From Tenebrio molitor (lineage: Eukaryota; Arthropoda; Insecta; Coleoptera; Tenebrionidae): a stretch of DNA of 64,000 nucleotides. The position numbers were made by a program, and so were the translations under genes. Position 1 is the stretch's first letter. Each line of letters begins with the position of its first letter. This document shows, in pieces, positions 44,269-54,797 of this stretch. The notes below the pieces were generated by a model. The model was not told the DNA's origin. It saw only the letters and a program-made list of their open reading frames with translations, and searched no databases. The DNA lies in NCBI RefSeq assembly GCF_963966145.1, contig NC_091048.1:16864001-16928000 (forward strand), written 5' to 3'.

Positions 44269-46299
44269 ATGTCTGAATCATTTATTGAGCTTTTAATAGT
44301 GGCAGTTAGAAAGACCAATTTACTTTGGGACATGACTGATAGAAGGTACCATAATCGACTCTTCGTGGATAGAGAATGGACTCGAATAGCCAAAGAACTA
44401 GGGGAAACAAGTAAGTTAAAAAAGTTTACCATATTCTATTATTTATTTAAAACTCTTTATAAAAGTATATAAAGTGTAGCATGTAAGGTACGAGTATAAT
44501 GCACATTATTGTTTTAACTATACACGTTGTATCGGTCGTAGTGTGAAAAACCTGCAAAGTTTTTTTCTTATAAAAGCAGCTTTCTTTGTGGACGCGTTAT
44601 TCTTTTTTCTCGATTTCCAATGTGCCCGGGGGTCAATTTTAGCATTTCTAAATTGTTCTATGTCAAATTCTGATACTCCTTCAAAGTCTATAATAATGTT
44701 ATGCAACAACGTAATGGCCTTTACAATGTGCACGGCATTTTCCACTTTAGTTTCTATTGCTTTTCCCAAAATTCGGAATTTTGAAACTATGCTACCAAAT
44801 GAACATTCTACAACCATTCTCGCCCTTGATAGTCGATAATTAAAAGTGTCATTTTCTTCACCCTCTTGTAATTGACTCCTGGGGAAAGGCCTCATAAGGT
44901 ATTCAGAGAGTGGAAACGCTTCATCCCCAAGAAACACAAAAGGTGCTGTAATTGTTGAACCTGGTAATATTGTTTCCTCTGGAAAATTAATTCTTCCTGA
45001 TTCTATGCCACGTCGTAAAGGACAAGCATCAAATACACCAGCATCACTGTCTTTTCCGTAGGAGCCTACATTTACCGTAACAAATTTATAGGTAGCATCT
45101 GTAACAGCAAGCATACCAATAGAGTAAAAATTCTTGTAGCAGTAATACATAGAGCCGGAATTTGCAGGTTTTTTTATTCTGATATGTTTGCCGTCTATAG
45201 CCCCCATGCAATTAGGAAATTGCCACCTTTCCCAAAATGTTTTTGCAATGTCTTTGAAAGATGAAACCGTGGGTTCCGGCATATGCTCCATTACCAGTGT
45301 ATTCCAAATAATTTTACATACTTCCACAACAATAACAGCCACAGCACTTTTTGAAATTCTAAAAGAATATGCAATTTGTCTAAATTGTATACCCGTGGCC
45401 AAGTATCTGAAACAAAAATTATTGTTATAGCCTCTAATTGTGATGTTTTTTCTTTTCTAGAGGAAACAGTTAAAGGGAAGTGGAAAAATTTACGTGACAC
45501 CTTTAAGAAGGAGTTAAAGAAGGTCCGCAAATATAGATCAGGTGACGAAGCAGAAGCATTTCGTTACACAGGATCATGGTGCCACTTTGAAGCCATGCAG
45601 TTTTTGAAACGAATAGCAACTCCTAGAGAAACTGAGGGAAATTTGCCTGCATCTCAGGAAGAAAATTGTGATTTTCAAGATTTTCAGGAAGATGAATCGC
45701 AGGAATATGAGCCTCAAGACTCGCAGGAACGTATGTCACAACATCAAGAAGCGGAACAAGAGGAATTGGCTCAGCAAAATGAAGAATTTGGACCATCGAC
45801 TAGCAAAGGAAAATCGAAAATGAGTCGTTTACAGAAGGAACTACAGCACTTGGAAGAATCGCTGCCTGCCGCAAATAGCCCCACAAAACCAATAGCTGTA
45901 GCTGTTTCCAGAAAACGGAAATTAAATAAAGTCTCACAACAAGAAGGGAATTTTGAACGAGAAATGTTGCTACTTGAGACAAAAAAATTGGAACTCCTAA
46001 AAAATTCAAATGACGACGATGAAGACCTCAACTTTTTTAAATCGCTTTTGCCGCATGTCAAGCAACTTCCTTCAATAAATAAACTAAATTTTCGGACCAA
46101 GGTGCAAAATTTGCTCTGTCAGGAACTGACAAAGCTCGAAAGCCTCCATAATAGGATTCATCTATCCCAAACAAGTACGACGAGTCGAGTCACATCGCCA
46201 TATTGTTCACCACTTTCTTCGATCTACAGCAGTGGCCAACAATCCGATGGTGGACATAACGAAGTACACAATAATTATATTGTGCACGAATTTAATTAA
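44269..46299 (+). CDS. Harbinger accessory DNA-binding protein (MADF + BESS)
   Basis: Exon 1 is 44269-44410 and exon 2 is 45461-46299, intron donor ACAA|GTAAGT, acceptor TTTTCTAG, phase 1; 326 residues and TAA. Residues 1-95 form a MADF/Myb-like domain (FIELLIVAVRKTNLLWD, DREWTRIAKELG, VKGKWKNLRDTFKKELKKV). Then comes a Gln/Glu-rich low-complexity region (about 115-175), a basic stretch (SRKRKLNK), and a BESS-type motif (FFKSLLPHVKQLPSINKLNF) near the C-terminus, usual for protein contacts. In Harbingers this second protein helps import the transposase into the nucleus and bind the element ends. The role is known for the family and inferred here. The transposase exon 2 lies in its intron, on the other strand. 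Confidence 0.85.
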
Positions 46300-47172
46300 C
46301 TACCTAAGCTATATGAGGAACCACAAAATAAAATATTTTTTCTACAACTGTCAAAAAAACGTGACATTTATGCATCGTTATCAAGTCGCAAAGTATGTCA
46401 TTTTTGATAGTGAAAAAATATTTGTCAAAAAGTTTCCTTGGATGCTAAAATAGTTATATTTTAGCACCCAAGGAAACTTTTTGACGAATATTTTAGCATC
46501 CAAGGAAAATTTTACAAAAATTAAAAAATTCAAAAATTTTAAAAAGCTGTTGTAGAAAAAATAGTGTTTGTATTTCGTGCGCAAGATGATTGTTTTGTTG
46601 GCGCATTCGAATGAGTTTGAAGTCTCGACCTGACGGTCTCGACCAAAAACTCATTCTCATGCCCCAACAAAAAACAATCACTTTGCGCACTTAATACAAA
46701 AATAACTATTGAGTTACAGTTCAGAAGTTATTAATTTATTTAACTCAAAAGTGTCCATTACTGGTGCAGTGTCCATTACTGGCGCAACTACCCTATATTT
46801 TTTTAAACAAAAAATAAAAATAAAATGATAAAATGTAAAAATCATTTTTTTAACCTACCTTAAAGTTAACATGAGCCTTTCTTCTACTGAAATTGGTCGT
46901 TGAAAATTAGTTGGCTTGTACCTAATTTCTGATTTTATCGCGTTCACTATATAGTCAAATGTTGTAGGCAGCATTCTACAATAATTATGAAATAAATTTG
47001 GAGAAGTTCTTAATTGTCTATATAAATGATGAAACTCTCCAAATTTCATTCTTTCTAAAAAAATAATGTTTGTCGGATTTCTTTTCCTTGGCCTATTTCT
47101 ACGTCTTAAAATTAGCATTTTTAAAACCACATTGTCACACATTAAAATTTTACGTTTGTTCGACCACCCCAT
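44518..47172 (-). CDS. PIF/Harbinger DDE transposase (HARBI1-like)
   Basis: Exon 1 is 47172-46859 (starts MGWSNKRKIL, ends VEERLMLTLR), donor AAG|GTAGGT. Exon 2 is 45406-44518 (starts YLATGIQFRQIAYSFRISKS), acceptor TTGTTTCAG. The join lies in one Arg codon and yields 400 residues. Catalytic positions visible: first Asp in NCMGAIDGKHI, second in GSYGKDSDAGVF, Glu in RMVVECSFGSIVSKF. There is also a helix-turn-helix at QIAYSFRISKSAV. Length and motif order fit intact family members. The 1.45-kb intron holds the main exon of the MADF gene on the other strand. It would excise and insert the element at TWA sites. Confidence 0.9.
46424..46485. repeat. Perfect-like hairpin 3' of the MADF gene
   Basis: GTCAAAAAGTTTCCTTGGAT runs into its complement (ATTTTAGCACCCAAGGAAAC...TTGAC) with two mismatches over about 28 bp. 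One arm is repeated again at 46486-46510. It lies 125 bp after the MADF stop. Confidence 0.65.
46571..46692. repeat. Palindrome with CG-rich centre
   Basis: TTGTTTTGTTGGCGCATTCG and complement-like TCATGCCCCAACAAAAAACA form arms around TCTCGACCTGACGGTCTCGAC. It lies within the Harbinger, between the two convergent 3' or exon borders, so it may be an inserted element of the palindrome class. Confidence 0.55.
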
Positions 47173-48085
47173 TTTCTACGAGACTGTGTGACTAGTTACC
47201 GACGACTCTATCGTCATCACCACTCTCTCGCCGCGCCGTGCCGCTAGCACAAATCAGCACGTAGGACACCCAACCCTCGCCGGTCGCATCGCCCGCACCG
47301 CGTCGTATCGGCCGTCCCGGCCGTTTCGTAACATTGGTCGCTCACGCAGGACATAGTGTTAGTCAAAAGATTGTAAAATCACATGTAAGTAATTATCTAA
47401 ATATCAAGAAAATGAACACAAAATTTACTTGCAATTCATTACAATTCGTTTCCAAAAATTAAAAACCTTTTTTTCAAATATTGATTTCTCGTAATAAACG
47501 TTTCATAGCATTATAAGAATTCCGCAACTTTTTGCTGAGATTGTTACTCCAGTTCATCCTTAAAGTACAGTGTACTTTTATAAAGCCATAAACGACTCCT
47601 ACTGCATGACGTTTATAGACGTAGTATTATAAACGCAAATTCTAAAAAGAAATTAATGTTACCAGATTAATATTTTGAAATTTTATGAAGTATTTTTTTC
47701 GTAAAGATTTTATTTTACAGACAATGAAGTTACAAAAAAGTGTGTATGTACTGTCGCGAGCAATAAATTTTGGTCGTCAATGTCATTTCAAAATTTGGTT
47801 AGATTGTCACAAATTTAAAAAAAATCCCTGCCTGATTATGCCGGGCGGACGCCAACTCGGCACTTTATTATACCTAGGTAAAATTTGCAATAAAGTACAA
47901 CAGGCCATCTCGGCACCGGTAGCCCATGGATAACCGGCCAACTCGGCACCGCCGTCAAGCCACCTCGGCACTGTCTACCTGGGACGGTCTCTTTAATATC
48001 GCAACCAGTGACTAGAGTTCTTGCGGGAATATATCAGGGATTATAAAATGAGATGAGGAAATACTTTTTTTATAATATACAAATA

Positions 48086-49580
48086 CAGGGTGGTCCCGAT
48101 ATAACCTGCCAGAAGAAATCCAGTAATAGGTGAGGATGAGTAGAACTCATACACAAAAAAAGTTTCTAATAAAAGTCTTTTCGTTTTCGAGATAAAAATA
48201 ATTGAAAATTTGGTCAAAATTTGCTGTACGCTAATGAATTAATCGGTTTTAAAAAGGTAATTCTGGTTACTTGGCTGCGATTTCTTTAGCAACGGTACCT
48301 GCAACACCTATGACATTTGTCAAGTTAAATTTAAAATTTGCGAATCCTTCAAAAAGTTATGAAATTCACGAAACAAGAATACGCCGATTTGCATTTACTC
48401 TATGGCGAAACACGTGGTAATTCAAGACCGGCAAGGCTACCATACGGCGAGCGTTTTCCTAAAGGAGTCCTTCCGTCTCGTTGTACTTTTGTGGAGCTAC
48501 ATCTGCATTTATGTGAGGTTGGTTCTGACTGATTCCAATACGATGGCGTCCCCGATCCTCCATTTAACCCTTCTGGATTTTAATTTTTGGGGCCACACGA
48601 AAGATTTGGTATACGAAGTTGAAATAAATACAAAAAGCCAACTCCAGAAACGCGTAACAGACGCCGCGAACCAGATTCGTAAAAACCCGGAAATGCTGAA
48701 TTCTGTTTATGAAAATTGGTACCGGCGCGGCGTACTCAAATGTGCTTAAATGCCAACGGAAGGCACACAGAACATTTATTATAAAATAATGTTTCTAGTC
48801 TAGTTTACCTTTCATTAGTTAGTAGATATTCTCAGTTAGAGTTGAAAACGAATGTGTAAAGTGTAAATAAATGTATTCAATACATTATTTTGGCTATTTA
48901 ACCACAATTAAGACGATACTTAAGCAGAATATAGCCTAAGGGAGTCCGTTTCGGCTCAGGGACGCGAGGGTCGCGGGTTCGATTCCGACCCAGGGCGAAA
49001 TTAAAAAATGAAAAAAAAAGGCTATATTCTGTCTCGTGATTCGGAAGTCACGTTAAGCCATTGGTCCCGGTCTATTGAGTTGGTCATCATGCCCCTCATA
49101 GATTTGTAAACCAGTCCTAGACTGTGTAACAATTTTTTTTTTTATTTTTTACACAGTTCTTCCACAATTTTGCACACACTACCTCTACATTTATTTACAC
49201 ATTGAGGAACACCACTTTATTTATTACTCATTCATCTCAGTCTACAAAATCAGCTTTTGTACCTAAATAAGCTGGTGAATTAACGCACACAGTGTACAGC
49301 GTTTTCAATAAATGTCATTAATTTGATTTAGTTTGTCAGATTTGAGATTTGTCATAAACAATACAGGTACCTATGTTGCTTAGATACTGTCATCCTTACA
49401 AACACCAACAATTAATTCCTGAGTAGGTACGTATTTTTGTGGTCAGCAGCGTCGAATGGGTGTGGATAGAGGTTAATTTATCCCCATTATTTTGGACCTA
49501 ACGAAGGGGGGTTTTTTGGACTTGTTAGATCCTTCTAATGACCCAGAATTTTTTTGGCAGGTTATATCGGGACCATTCTG
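48086..49580 (+). mobile_element. DUF4817-type transposon, deletion derivative, copy 2
   Basis: CAGGGTGGTCCCGATATAAC at the left and its complement at the right (GTTATATCGGGACCATTCTG), TA outside both. Like copy 1 at 3173, it has an N-terminal frame (ATG 48359, MKFTKQEYADLHLLYGETRG, stop 48532) and, in another frame, the C-terminus (48570-48749, FNFWGHTKDLVYEVEIN, QKRVTDAANQIRKNPEML). The central catalytic part is gone. It differs from copy 1 mainly by the SINE at about 48921-49149. Confidence 0.8.
48921..49149 (+). mobile_element. tRNA-related SINE
   Basis: This block of about 228 bp is absent from the same place in copy 1 (3966-3975), so it is a discrete insertion. It has a B-box (GGGTTCGATTCCGACCC) and an A-box-like stretch (TCGGCTCAGGGACGCG), as in a Pol III promoter, and ends in a T-rich tail (ATTTTTTTTTTATTTTTT). 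AGAATATAGCCT before and AGGCTATATTCT after the tRNA-like part are perfect inverted copies. No functional tRNA fold is possible from the first half. Confidence 0.75.
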
Positions 49581-50100
49581 TATAATGTTATTTTTATAGG
49601 ACATTTACAATTAAATATTAACTACAAGACTACTAATTAATTATTAATCTTATATCTATTTATCTATATGAAATAGATTTTACATAATCATATTATGATA
49701 TTTGACAATTATCATATTCAAATATTTTCTGAGATACAAATTTCTCCGCTTCTTTTACTTTTTTGGTTTTCACAATTATTTGCGTTCTAATACTCTGAAT
49801 TTTTATGTATAAGTATAAAACATTGATACTCAAGAAGAGTTTTTACAAAAATACTAATACATATTTGGGTGCGTAAGGTAGAACGATTTAAAATAAAATA
49901 GTGCGTAGCAAACAAAAATTATGAAGTGTCTATAACGCACCCTTTAAGAACTTAAGTGCAATTTCTCGAACTCCTAGTGCGGAAAAGCAGTACACCAAAA
50001 TTGTACCTGCGGTTATGGGGGTGTTATAAGCAATGGTTGATGCGGAAAAGACGTCTGCCCTTCAGGAAATACCCTCTACTGGGGGCATCATATAGATAGG
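49581..50100. other. Interior of the 2.4-kb element, no gene
   Basis: AT-rich filler between the inserted transposon and the right subterminal repeats; no coding sequence. Confidence 0.4.
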
Positions 50101-50649
50101 TAGTGAGTGGGCGCTTAGTGTCGAGTTGGCCTATCTCTTGGGGTGTCTTTGAAAACTACCTGCTTTTTTTGGTGTCGAGTTGGCCGGTCAATGTTTATTG
50201 CTTTTTAGGTTTGGTGTCGAGTTGGCCTAGACCCATTATGCCCATGTCAACAAAGTGTCAAAAAAATGAGAACAAAATGACAATTAATGTCATACAACAT
50301 GATGATAGGTTATGACATTTACGACTGTCTTACAATGGAGCATTTTCGATTGCGTCAAAGAATGACCTTGACGATCAAAATGTATTGCTCGCGACTGTAA
50401 CTTGTGTATAAAGAAATTTTTTTACTTGCTACGCTCGTATGTGTAAAAAAAATTATTGCTTTGTACACATGTTACATAAATAACTGTTTTCTTCCTTTTT
50501 ATTTTCAAGTGAAAAATTATATCCTCAAAAGATTTTTTCAGTATTAAATCTAGATTTGTTTCCTGGCCATTAACGTATTTTGTTTGAAATTTTTTTTTAA
50601 TGTAACGTAACATATTAGAAAAGAATCTACTTGGAATATCAGGTAAGTA

Positions 50650-50680
50650 CACTGCGCCAAAAAATTGTCGCAACACATCA
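50650..50680 (+). repeat. Tc1-like TIR fragment
   Basis: ACTGCGCCAAAAAATTGTCG resembles the left end of the Tc1-like element at 20631. No second end is found. Confidence 0.4.
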
Positions 50681-50720
50681 AATTTCGAAAATATTTTTTC
50701 TTTCATGATGAGAAAACATA

Positions 50721-50907
50721 TTTTTTGTTCGACACTGTCAGAATTTGAGAATTTTCTCCTGTGTGAACGGATTTTGATAAATGTCACAACTTGTCAAAAC
50801 GAAACGTCAAGATAATTTTAAAGATTTTAAGCGATTTCGAGCTTTTAAGAGGCTCGTAGAGCAAAAAAATTTTGTATTCAACTCGTTCGTTAATAAACTA
50901 CTATAAT
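50721..50907 (-). repeat. Dispersed element (TAGTAGTTTATTTGACGAG family), copy 3
   Basis: Reverse copy of 5105-5402 with the palindromic middle deleted; it keeps GACAGTGTCGAAC and the TAGTAGTTTATT end. Confidence 0.65.
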
Positions 50908-51024
50908 AGTTTGATTCTGTAGGATCGATTGTTTGATCTACAGAATGCCTGTTAATCAAGATAATTCAAACTTCAAAGATACAACTTAGGATTGATGTTT
51001 ATTGTCTGACGGTTTACAAGTACA

Positions 51025-51265
51025 TACTGTCGCGAGCAAAAAATTCTGGTCGTCAATGTCATTTCAAAATTTTGTTAGATTGTCACAAATTAAAAAATTT
51101 CCCTGCCCGATTATGCCCACGTCAAAAAATTAATTAATCATTGTCAATTAATGTCACACAACATCATGATAGGTTATGATATTCAAGACCGTTTTACAAT
51201 AGAGCATTTTCCATTGCGTCAAAAAGCATGATTTTGAAGACCAGTTTTTTTTCCTCGCGACAGTA
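51025..51265. repeat. MITE (TACTGTCGCGAGCAA family), intact copy 2
   Basis: Ends TACTGTCGCGAGCAAAAAAT and TTTTTCCTCGCGACAGTA, 241 bp. It gives the empty site for the split copy at 47749. Confidence 0.8.
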
Positions 51266-51267
51266 TA

Positions 51268-51992
51268 TACAGTGCATTTTTTTTAACTGTTGCCATAGGG
51301 AATTGCATTGTAAAACTTATACCCCCTGTTAACTTTTGTTCTGATGAAAATATTCAAACCATTTTTGGAACAAAGTTGGAAGATTTTTTAAACTATCGGA
51401 TAGATTACAATTCAATATCTTAAACTGTCGAAAAAGTTGTGAAAAAAATATTTTAGAGCGGACCGGAATAATAGTACGTCGAGCGGTCGCCAGAATAGCG
51501 TCCCTGTCGGCTCAACCAGCACCTGACCAAATTCCATTACAGTGCGACATTTACAAAATAGTCGAAGAAAAACATTTTGAACAATTCCTTTGATAATTTC
51601 TGTTAATTTGTTGAATTATTTGTGCGTTAACGTTATCACGTTTTGTTTTTTTTTATAAAGAAATTTAATCATAGCCACGAGAAGATCTCGCTATTTATTT
51701 TTTAAATGAACCACAAAAATCAAAAGTGGGGATAGGCAGTTGCTGGTTGAGCCGACAAGGACGCTATTCTGGCAGCCGCTCGACGCACTATTATTCCGGC
51801 GTGGTACAAATATTTTTTTCACAACTTTTTCGACAATTTAAGATATTGAATTGTAATCTGTCCGATAGTTTAAAAAATCTTCCAACTTTGTTCCAAAAAT
51901 GGTTTGAATATTTTGATCAGAACAAAAGTTAACAGGGGGTATAAGTTTTACCATGCAATTCCCTATGGCAACAGTTAAAAAAATGCACTGTA
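51268..51992. repeat. Foldback MITE with long arms
   Basis: Arms of about 260 bp: TACAGTGCATTTTTTTTAAC, CCCCCTGTTAACTTTTGTTC, CCAGAATAGCGTCC, each mirrored on the right. About 725 bp. Related to 58182-58752 through CCCCCTGTTAACTTTTGT. It directly follows the MITE at 51025. Confidence 0.8.
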
Positions 51993-51994
51993 TA

Positions 51995-52336
51995 GTACTA
52001 TGGCGGCCAAAAAATTTTAGCCGTCACTATCTTGACATTCATGTAAAGTAGGAACCGTAACCTCACTTTCGATTCTTGTCATTTTGAAACAAAGGTCCAT
52101 CACTTTGGCCCGCGCAATCGCCGGACCTTACGCCTTTAGATTTTTATTTATGAGGTCGGATCAAAGAATTAGTTTATGCAAATCCAATTTTAAATTACGA
52201 AGATTTGAGAATAAAGATAGTTGAAGCTTTTGATCGTTTGGAAACATTCGAAATTCGGAGAGCAACGCAGTCTGTTCAGGAGCGTATTGTTGATTGTCTC
52301 AATGAAAACGGGGCACATACTGAGCATTTACATTAA
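51995..52336 (+). pseudogene. DUF4817 transposase C-terminus behind an IS630-type end
   Basis: TAGTACTATGGCGGCCAAAA at 51995 is an IS630-type left end like 29526. From 52106, 77 codons with one TGA read WPAQSPDLTPLDFYL (third catalytic region), KELVYANPILNYEDL and the C-terminus ENGAHTEHLH with TAA at 52336. N-terminal and DDE parts are absent. No right end was found. It shows how these MITEs derive from full transposons. Confidence 0.65.
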
Positions 52337-52960
52337 AATATTTTTTGTTAATTTGCTTGTTTTTTATTATTTTGTTGTTATCTACTACTTTTGCAAAGGG
52401 ATTTTTGAATAAAAAATCAAATAAAACAAAAAAAAAATATTCAGAAAATAGAAATTACGCCAAAATGGCTGGAAATAGGCACACACAATGTTAATAAAAG
52501 TTGCCTTAAAATTAAATTTTGCATTTAAATCTGGTGTCAGAAATGGTGGTTGCTATTTAAAAAAATGAAGTTTTCGACATTTTTTGATTATCAATTTTGA
52601 AAAATTGCAGTAGGCGCATGAAACATTAAAAAAATGTCACTAAGGGCGCAAAATATCGGCTAAATCTTTAGAAATTGAATAAAGTAAAAATAAATGGTTC
52701 AAGAGTTATAAATTTTTTAATGTAGTCCTGCAACCCCGCTTTTTTGCGAAAAAAAATAAATAAGTCAAAAACGATGGCAGATAAGTAATGACAAAAGGAC
52801 GTTCTAAACTCAAAATTTAACGTAGAATCCAAATATGAAATCAAAATGGGGCCTTTCTATTTAAAAAAATAAAGATGGCATCCATTTCCGGTATTTCCAT
52901 TTTGAAAATATTTCACTTGAACTTGGAGCAGTCGATTATAGTGAACTACCAATTTTCATA
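52337..52960. other. No recognisable feature
   Basis: AT-rich, non-coding. Confidence 0.3.
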
Positions 52961-53323
52961 TACAGGGTTATTCTAAATTATTGTAGTCGAAGTAGGCGTG
53001 AAAACTGAATGTAAAATTTATGGTTGCCGGTCCACATAAAAAAACATCAAAAAGGATGTGAATAAGTGAGTACACATCGTTCACACACGGGAGTTAAATT
53101 CGATGTAAAACAACTCAATATTTTTAAAATTGATTGCAAAACAACTCAATATTTCTGGATTCAATCGTTGATTTAACAAAAATAAATAAAAACCTCATCA
53201 CCGCACATCTCAGCTAAAAAATGACAGTGACAGCGACAAAACTGACACTTCACATGAAAGCGGCAAAAATGTAATAATATGGGCATGGCCTACTTCGACT
53301 ACAATCATTTAGAATAACCTGTA
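52961..53323. repeat. TIR MITE
   Basis: TACAGGGTTATTCTAAATTA and its near complement (AGAATAACCTGTA) with inner arms ATTGTAGTCGAAGTAGGC / GCCTACTTCGACTACAAT. 363 bp. Confidence 0.75.
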
Positions 53324-53334
53324 TAATCTATTAA

Positions 53335-53474
53335 GAGCCGTTTTGATTTCCGGAAATTATTTCGACCTGTGGAGTTCTTTTTGCGTATTAATCACCACGA
53401 ACGCCAGTGAGTGGTGATTACGCTAAAAGAACGAGACAGGGAGAAATAATAATTTCTGGAAATCAAAACGGCTC
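53335..53474. repeat. Palindromic repeat
   Basis: GAGCCGTTTTGATTTCC and its complement, with inner arms GTTCTTTTTGCGTA and TTACGCTAAAAGAAC around AGTGAGTGGTGAT. About 140 bp. Confidence 0.7.
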
Positions 53475-54447
53475 GAAATAGATTCAGCTAGAAAATCGCA
53501 TAAATAAAATTATTTATGAATGTGTATTGATGAATGAATGGCCGCGTGATATGATTTCCGAAAATCTCTCTAGAGTGATTTCCGGAAATCAGTGTGTTGT
53601 GTGATGTCCATGGTGATTTCCACTAAATCATCGTCTTATTGGTTGCTAAAGTAAAAATTACAAAATTTGATTGGTTATAATTTTATGAATGCGATTTTCA
53701 TATTAATACGATTTTGGGAAATCAGAAGGTTTCTAAAGAACGGGCTACGCGAATCACCCTGTATGTAATAGTCAAAATTGTAGTGATTAAAAACTGTTTA
53801 CGAAATTTATGTCTGTTGCAATATCTGTTGTTGCGTTCCAAGCAATTTTAAAACTGCAATAATGAAAGTTAGAATAATTTTTCGTTAAAAGTAAACAAAA
53901 TAACGTTCTCTACAGAACTCTGTTGGTAACTATGTTACTTGAGTTGCCAATAATAAATTTTATATGAAATTTTCAAGACTGTGAATTGTATCTATTATCC
54001 GTTCACGATTGTTTTAAACACGCAGCAGGCCAAGATATTGTTTTGTTAGATTGGCTTCAGGTCCTGTCATATGACGTTTCGTTTTGAAATATTCGCATAG
54101 TTGTCAATTTCGTCATTAATTTAGTCAATAATAATTTACCCAAAACTGCCCTACAAATAGGTATGTTTCATTTCAATTAAAATTTTACGATTATTGTTCC
54201 TAATGCGTTCAATTATTAAAAAATGTAACAACCTCGGAGCAGTGTTCGGTTGAATTATAACCTAAAATAGATTTATTATGATAAATCACAATACTGCCAA
54301 CTAAAATGTCAGAAATGTCAGAAATGACGTACGTACGCCAATGTGTTGATTAAGGTAACAAGTTTGCCAAAATAATTTATGAAAAATGTTCCCAGCTTAA
54401 GAAAAAAAGTCACAATCATTTAAAATCACCCGGTATTATACATAATA
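53475..54447. other. No recognisable feature
   Basis: Contains GATTTCCGGAAATC-like pieces near 53570 and 53590, echoing the palindrome at 53335, but no gene. Confidence 0.3.
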
Positions 54448-54673
54448 TAGTATTTTTACCCCGAATAGAAATATTGACTAAAATGATAAATCACACCAAC
54501 AAAGAAACAGATCTTAAAGCACCCCATCCGGTAATTTATGGTGGGGTGTTAAATAACCTGAGCCAAATATTTGGTGACACCCAACGGGCAAAAATGACCG
54601 GTTTCTTACCTGTTTCTTTCTTGGTGTGATTTATGATTTTAGTCAATATTTCTATTAGGGGTAAGAATACTAT
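54448..54673. repeat. TIR MITE
   Basis: ATAGTATTTTTACCCC / GGGGTAAGAATACTAT with AATAGAAATATTGACTAAAA mirrored at the right, and a small hairpin (CACCCCATCCGG ... GGTGGGGTG) in the middle. 226 bp. Confidence 0.75.
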
Positions 54674-54797
54674 ACAAGAGTTCAATAGCTTGTTTTACAT
54701 TATGTTGAAAAGAGATAGGAATATAACAGTTTTTCTGCTTATTAATTGATCCATCGGACTATAATTAACAATTGACTTTTTTTAATGTAATACATAT

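Larger units (their letters stand above)
43699..47358. mobile_element. PIF/Harbinger element with both genes
   Basis: Inverted ends GTCCTGCGTGAGCGAC (43705-43720) and GTCGCTCACGCAGGAC (47337-47352), with TTA at 43696-43698 and 47359-47361, matching the TWA target of the superfamily. The subterminal regions are GC-rich (CGGTGCGGGCGGTGCGGCCG). It carries a DDE transposase (-) and a MADF/BESS protein (+), the two genes of autonomous Harbingers. No stop or frameshift was found in either, so it may be recently active. Confidence 0.85.
43171..47570. repeat. Older inverted repeat around the Harbinger element
   Basis: TTAAGGATGAACTGGAGTAAC at about 43170 has its complement at about 47548. Further out, TATGAGAAATCGAG near 43337 mirrors GATTTCTCGTAAT near 47483. 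The 3.66-kb Harbinger therefore sits in a decayed palindrome. Only parts match. Confidence 0.4.
47843..50234. mobile_element. Unclassified DNA transposon with GCCAACTCGGCAC subterminal repeats
   Basis: Directly flanked by an 8-bp duplication ATTATGCC (47835-47842, 50235-50242). Imperfect TIRs GGGCGGACGCCAACTCGGCAC and its complement ending GTCGAGTTGGCCTAGACCC. Inside the left end the motif recurs as GGCCATCTCGGCACCG, GGCCAACTCGGCACCG and GCCACCTCGGCACTG (about 47906-47971). At the right end its complement GTGTCGAGTTGGCC occurs three times (about 50117, 50172, 50210). No transposase. Of its 2392 bp about 1.5 kb is a later insertion (48086-49580). An 8-bp duplication fits hAT, P or Merlin-type elements; none is proven. 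Confidence 0.8.
47749..50399. mobile_element. MITE (TACTGTCGCGAGCAA family), copy 1, split
   Basis: The left piece 47749-47842 and the right piece 50243-50399 together match the uninterrupted copy at 51025-51265 (ends TACTGTCGCGAGCAA and TTGCTCGCGACTGTA). The gap between them is the 2.4-kb element at 47843-50234 plus its 8-bp duplication. Reconstructed length is about 251 bp. Confidence 0.8.

Noticed and set aside
45376..45460. MADF gene starting at 45376 as one long exon
   Set aside because: The upstream 85 bases do not fit the MADF domain, and the spliced form from 44269 gives the complete domain.
48955..49000. tRNA gene
   Set aside because: Only the B-box half resembles a tRNA; no acceptor or anticodon stem pairs, and it is part of an inserted SINE.
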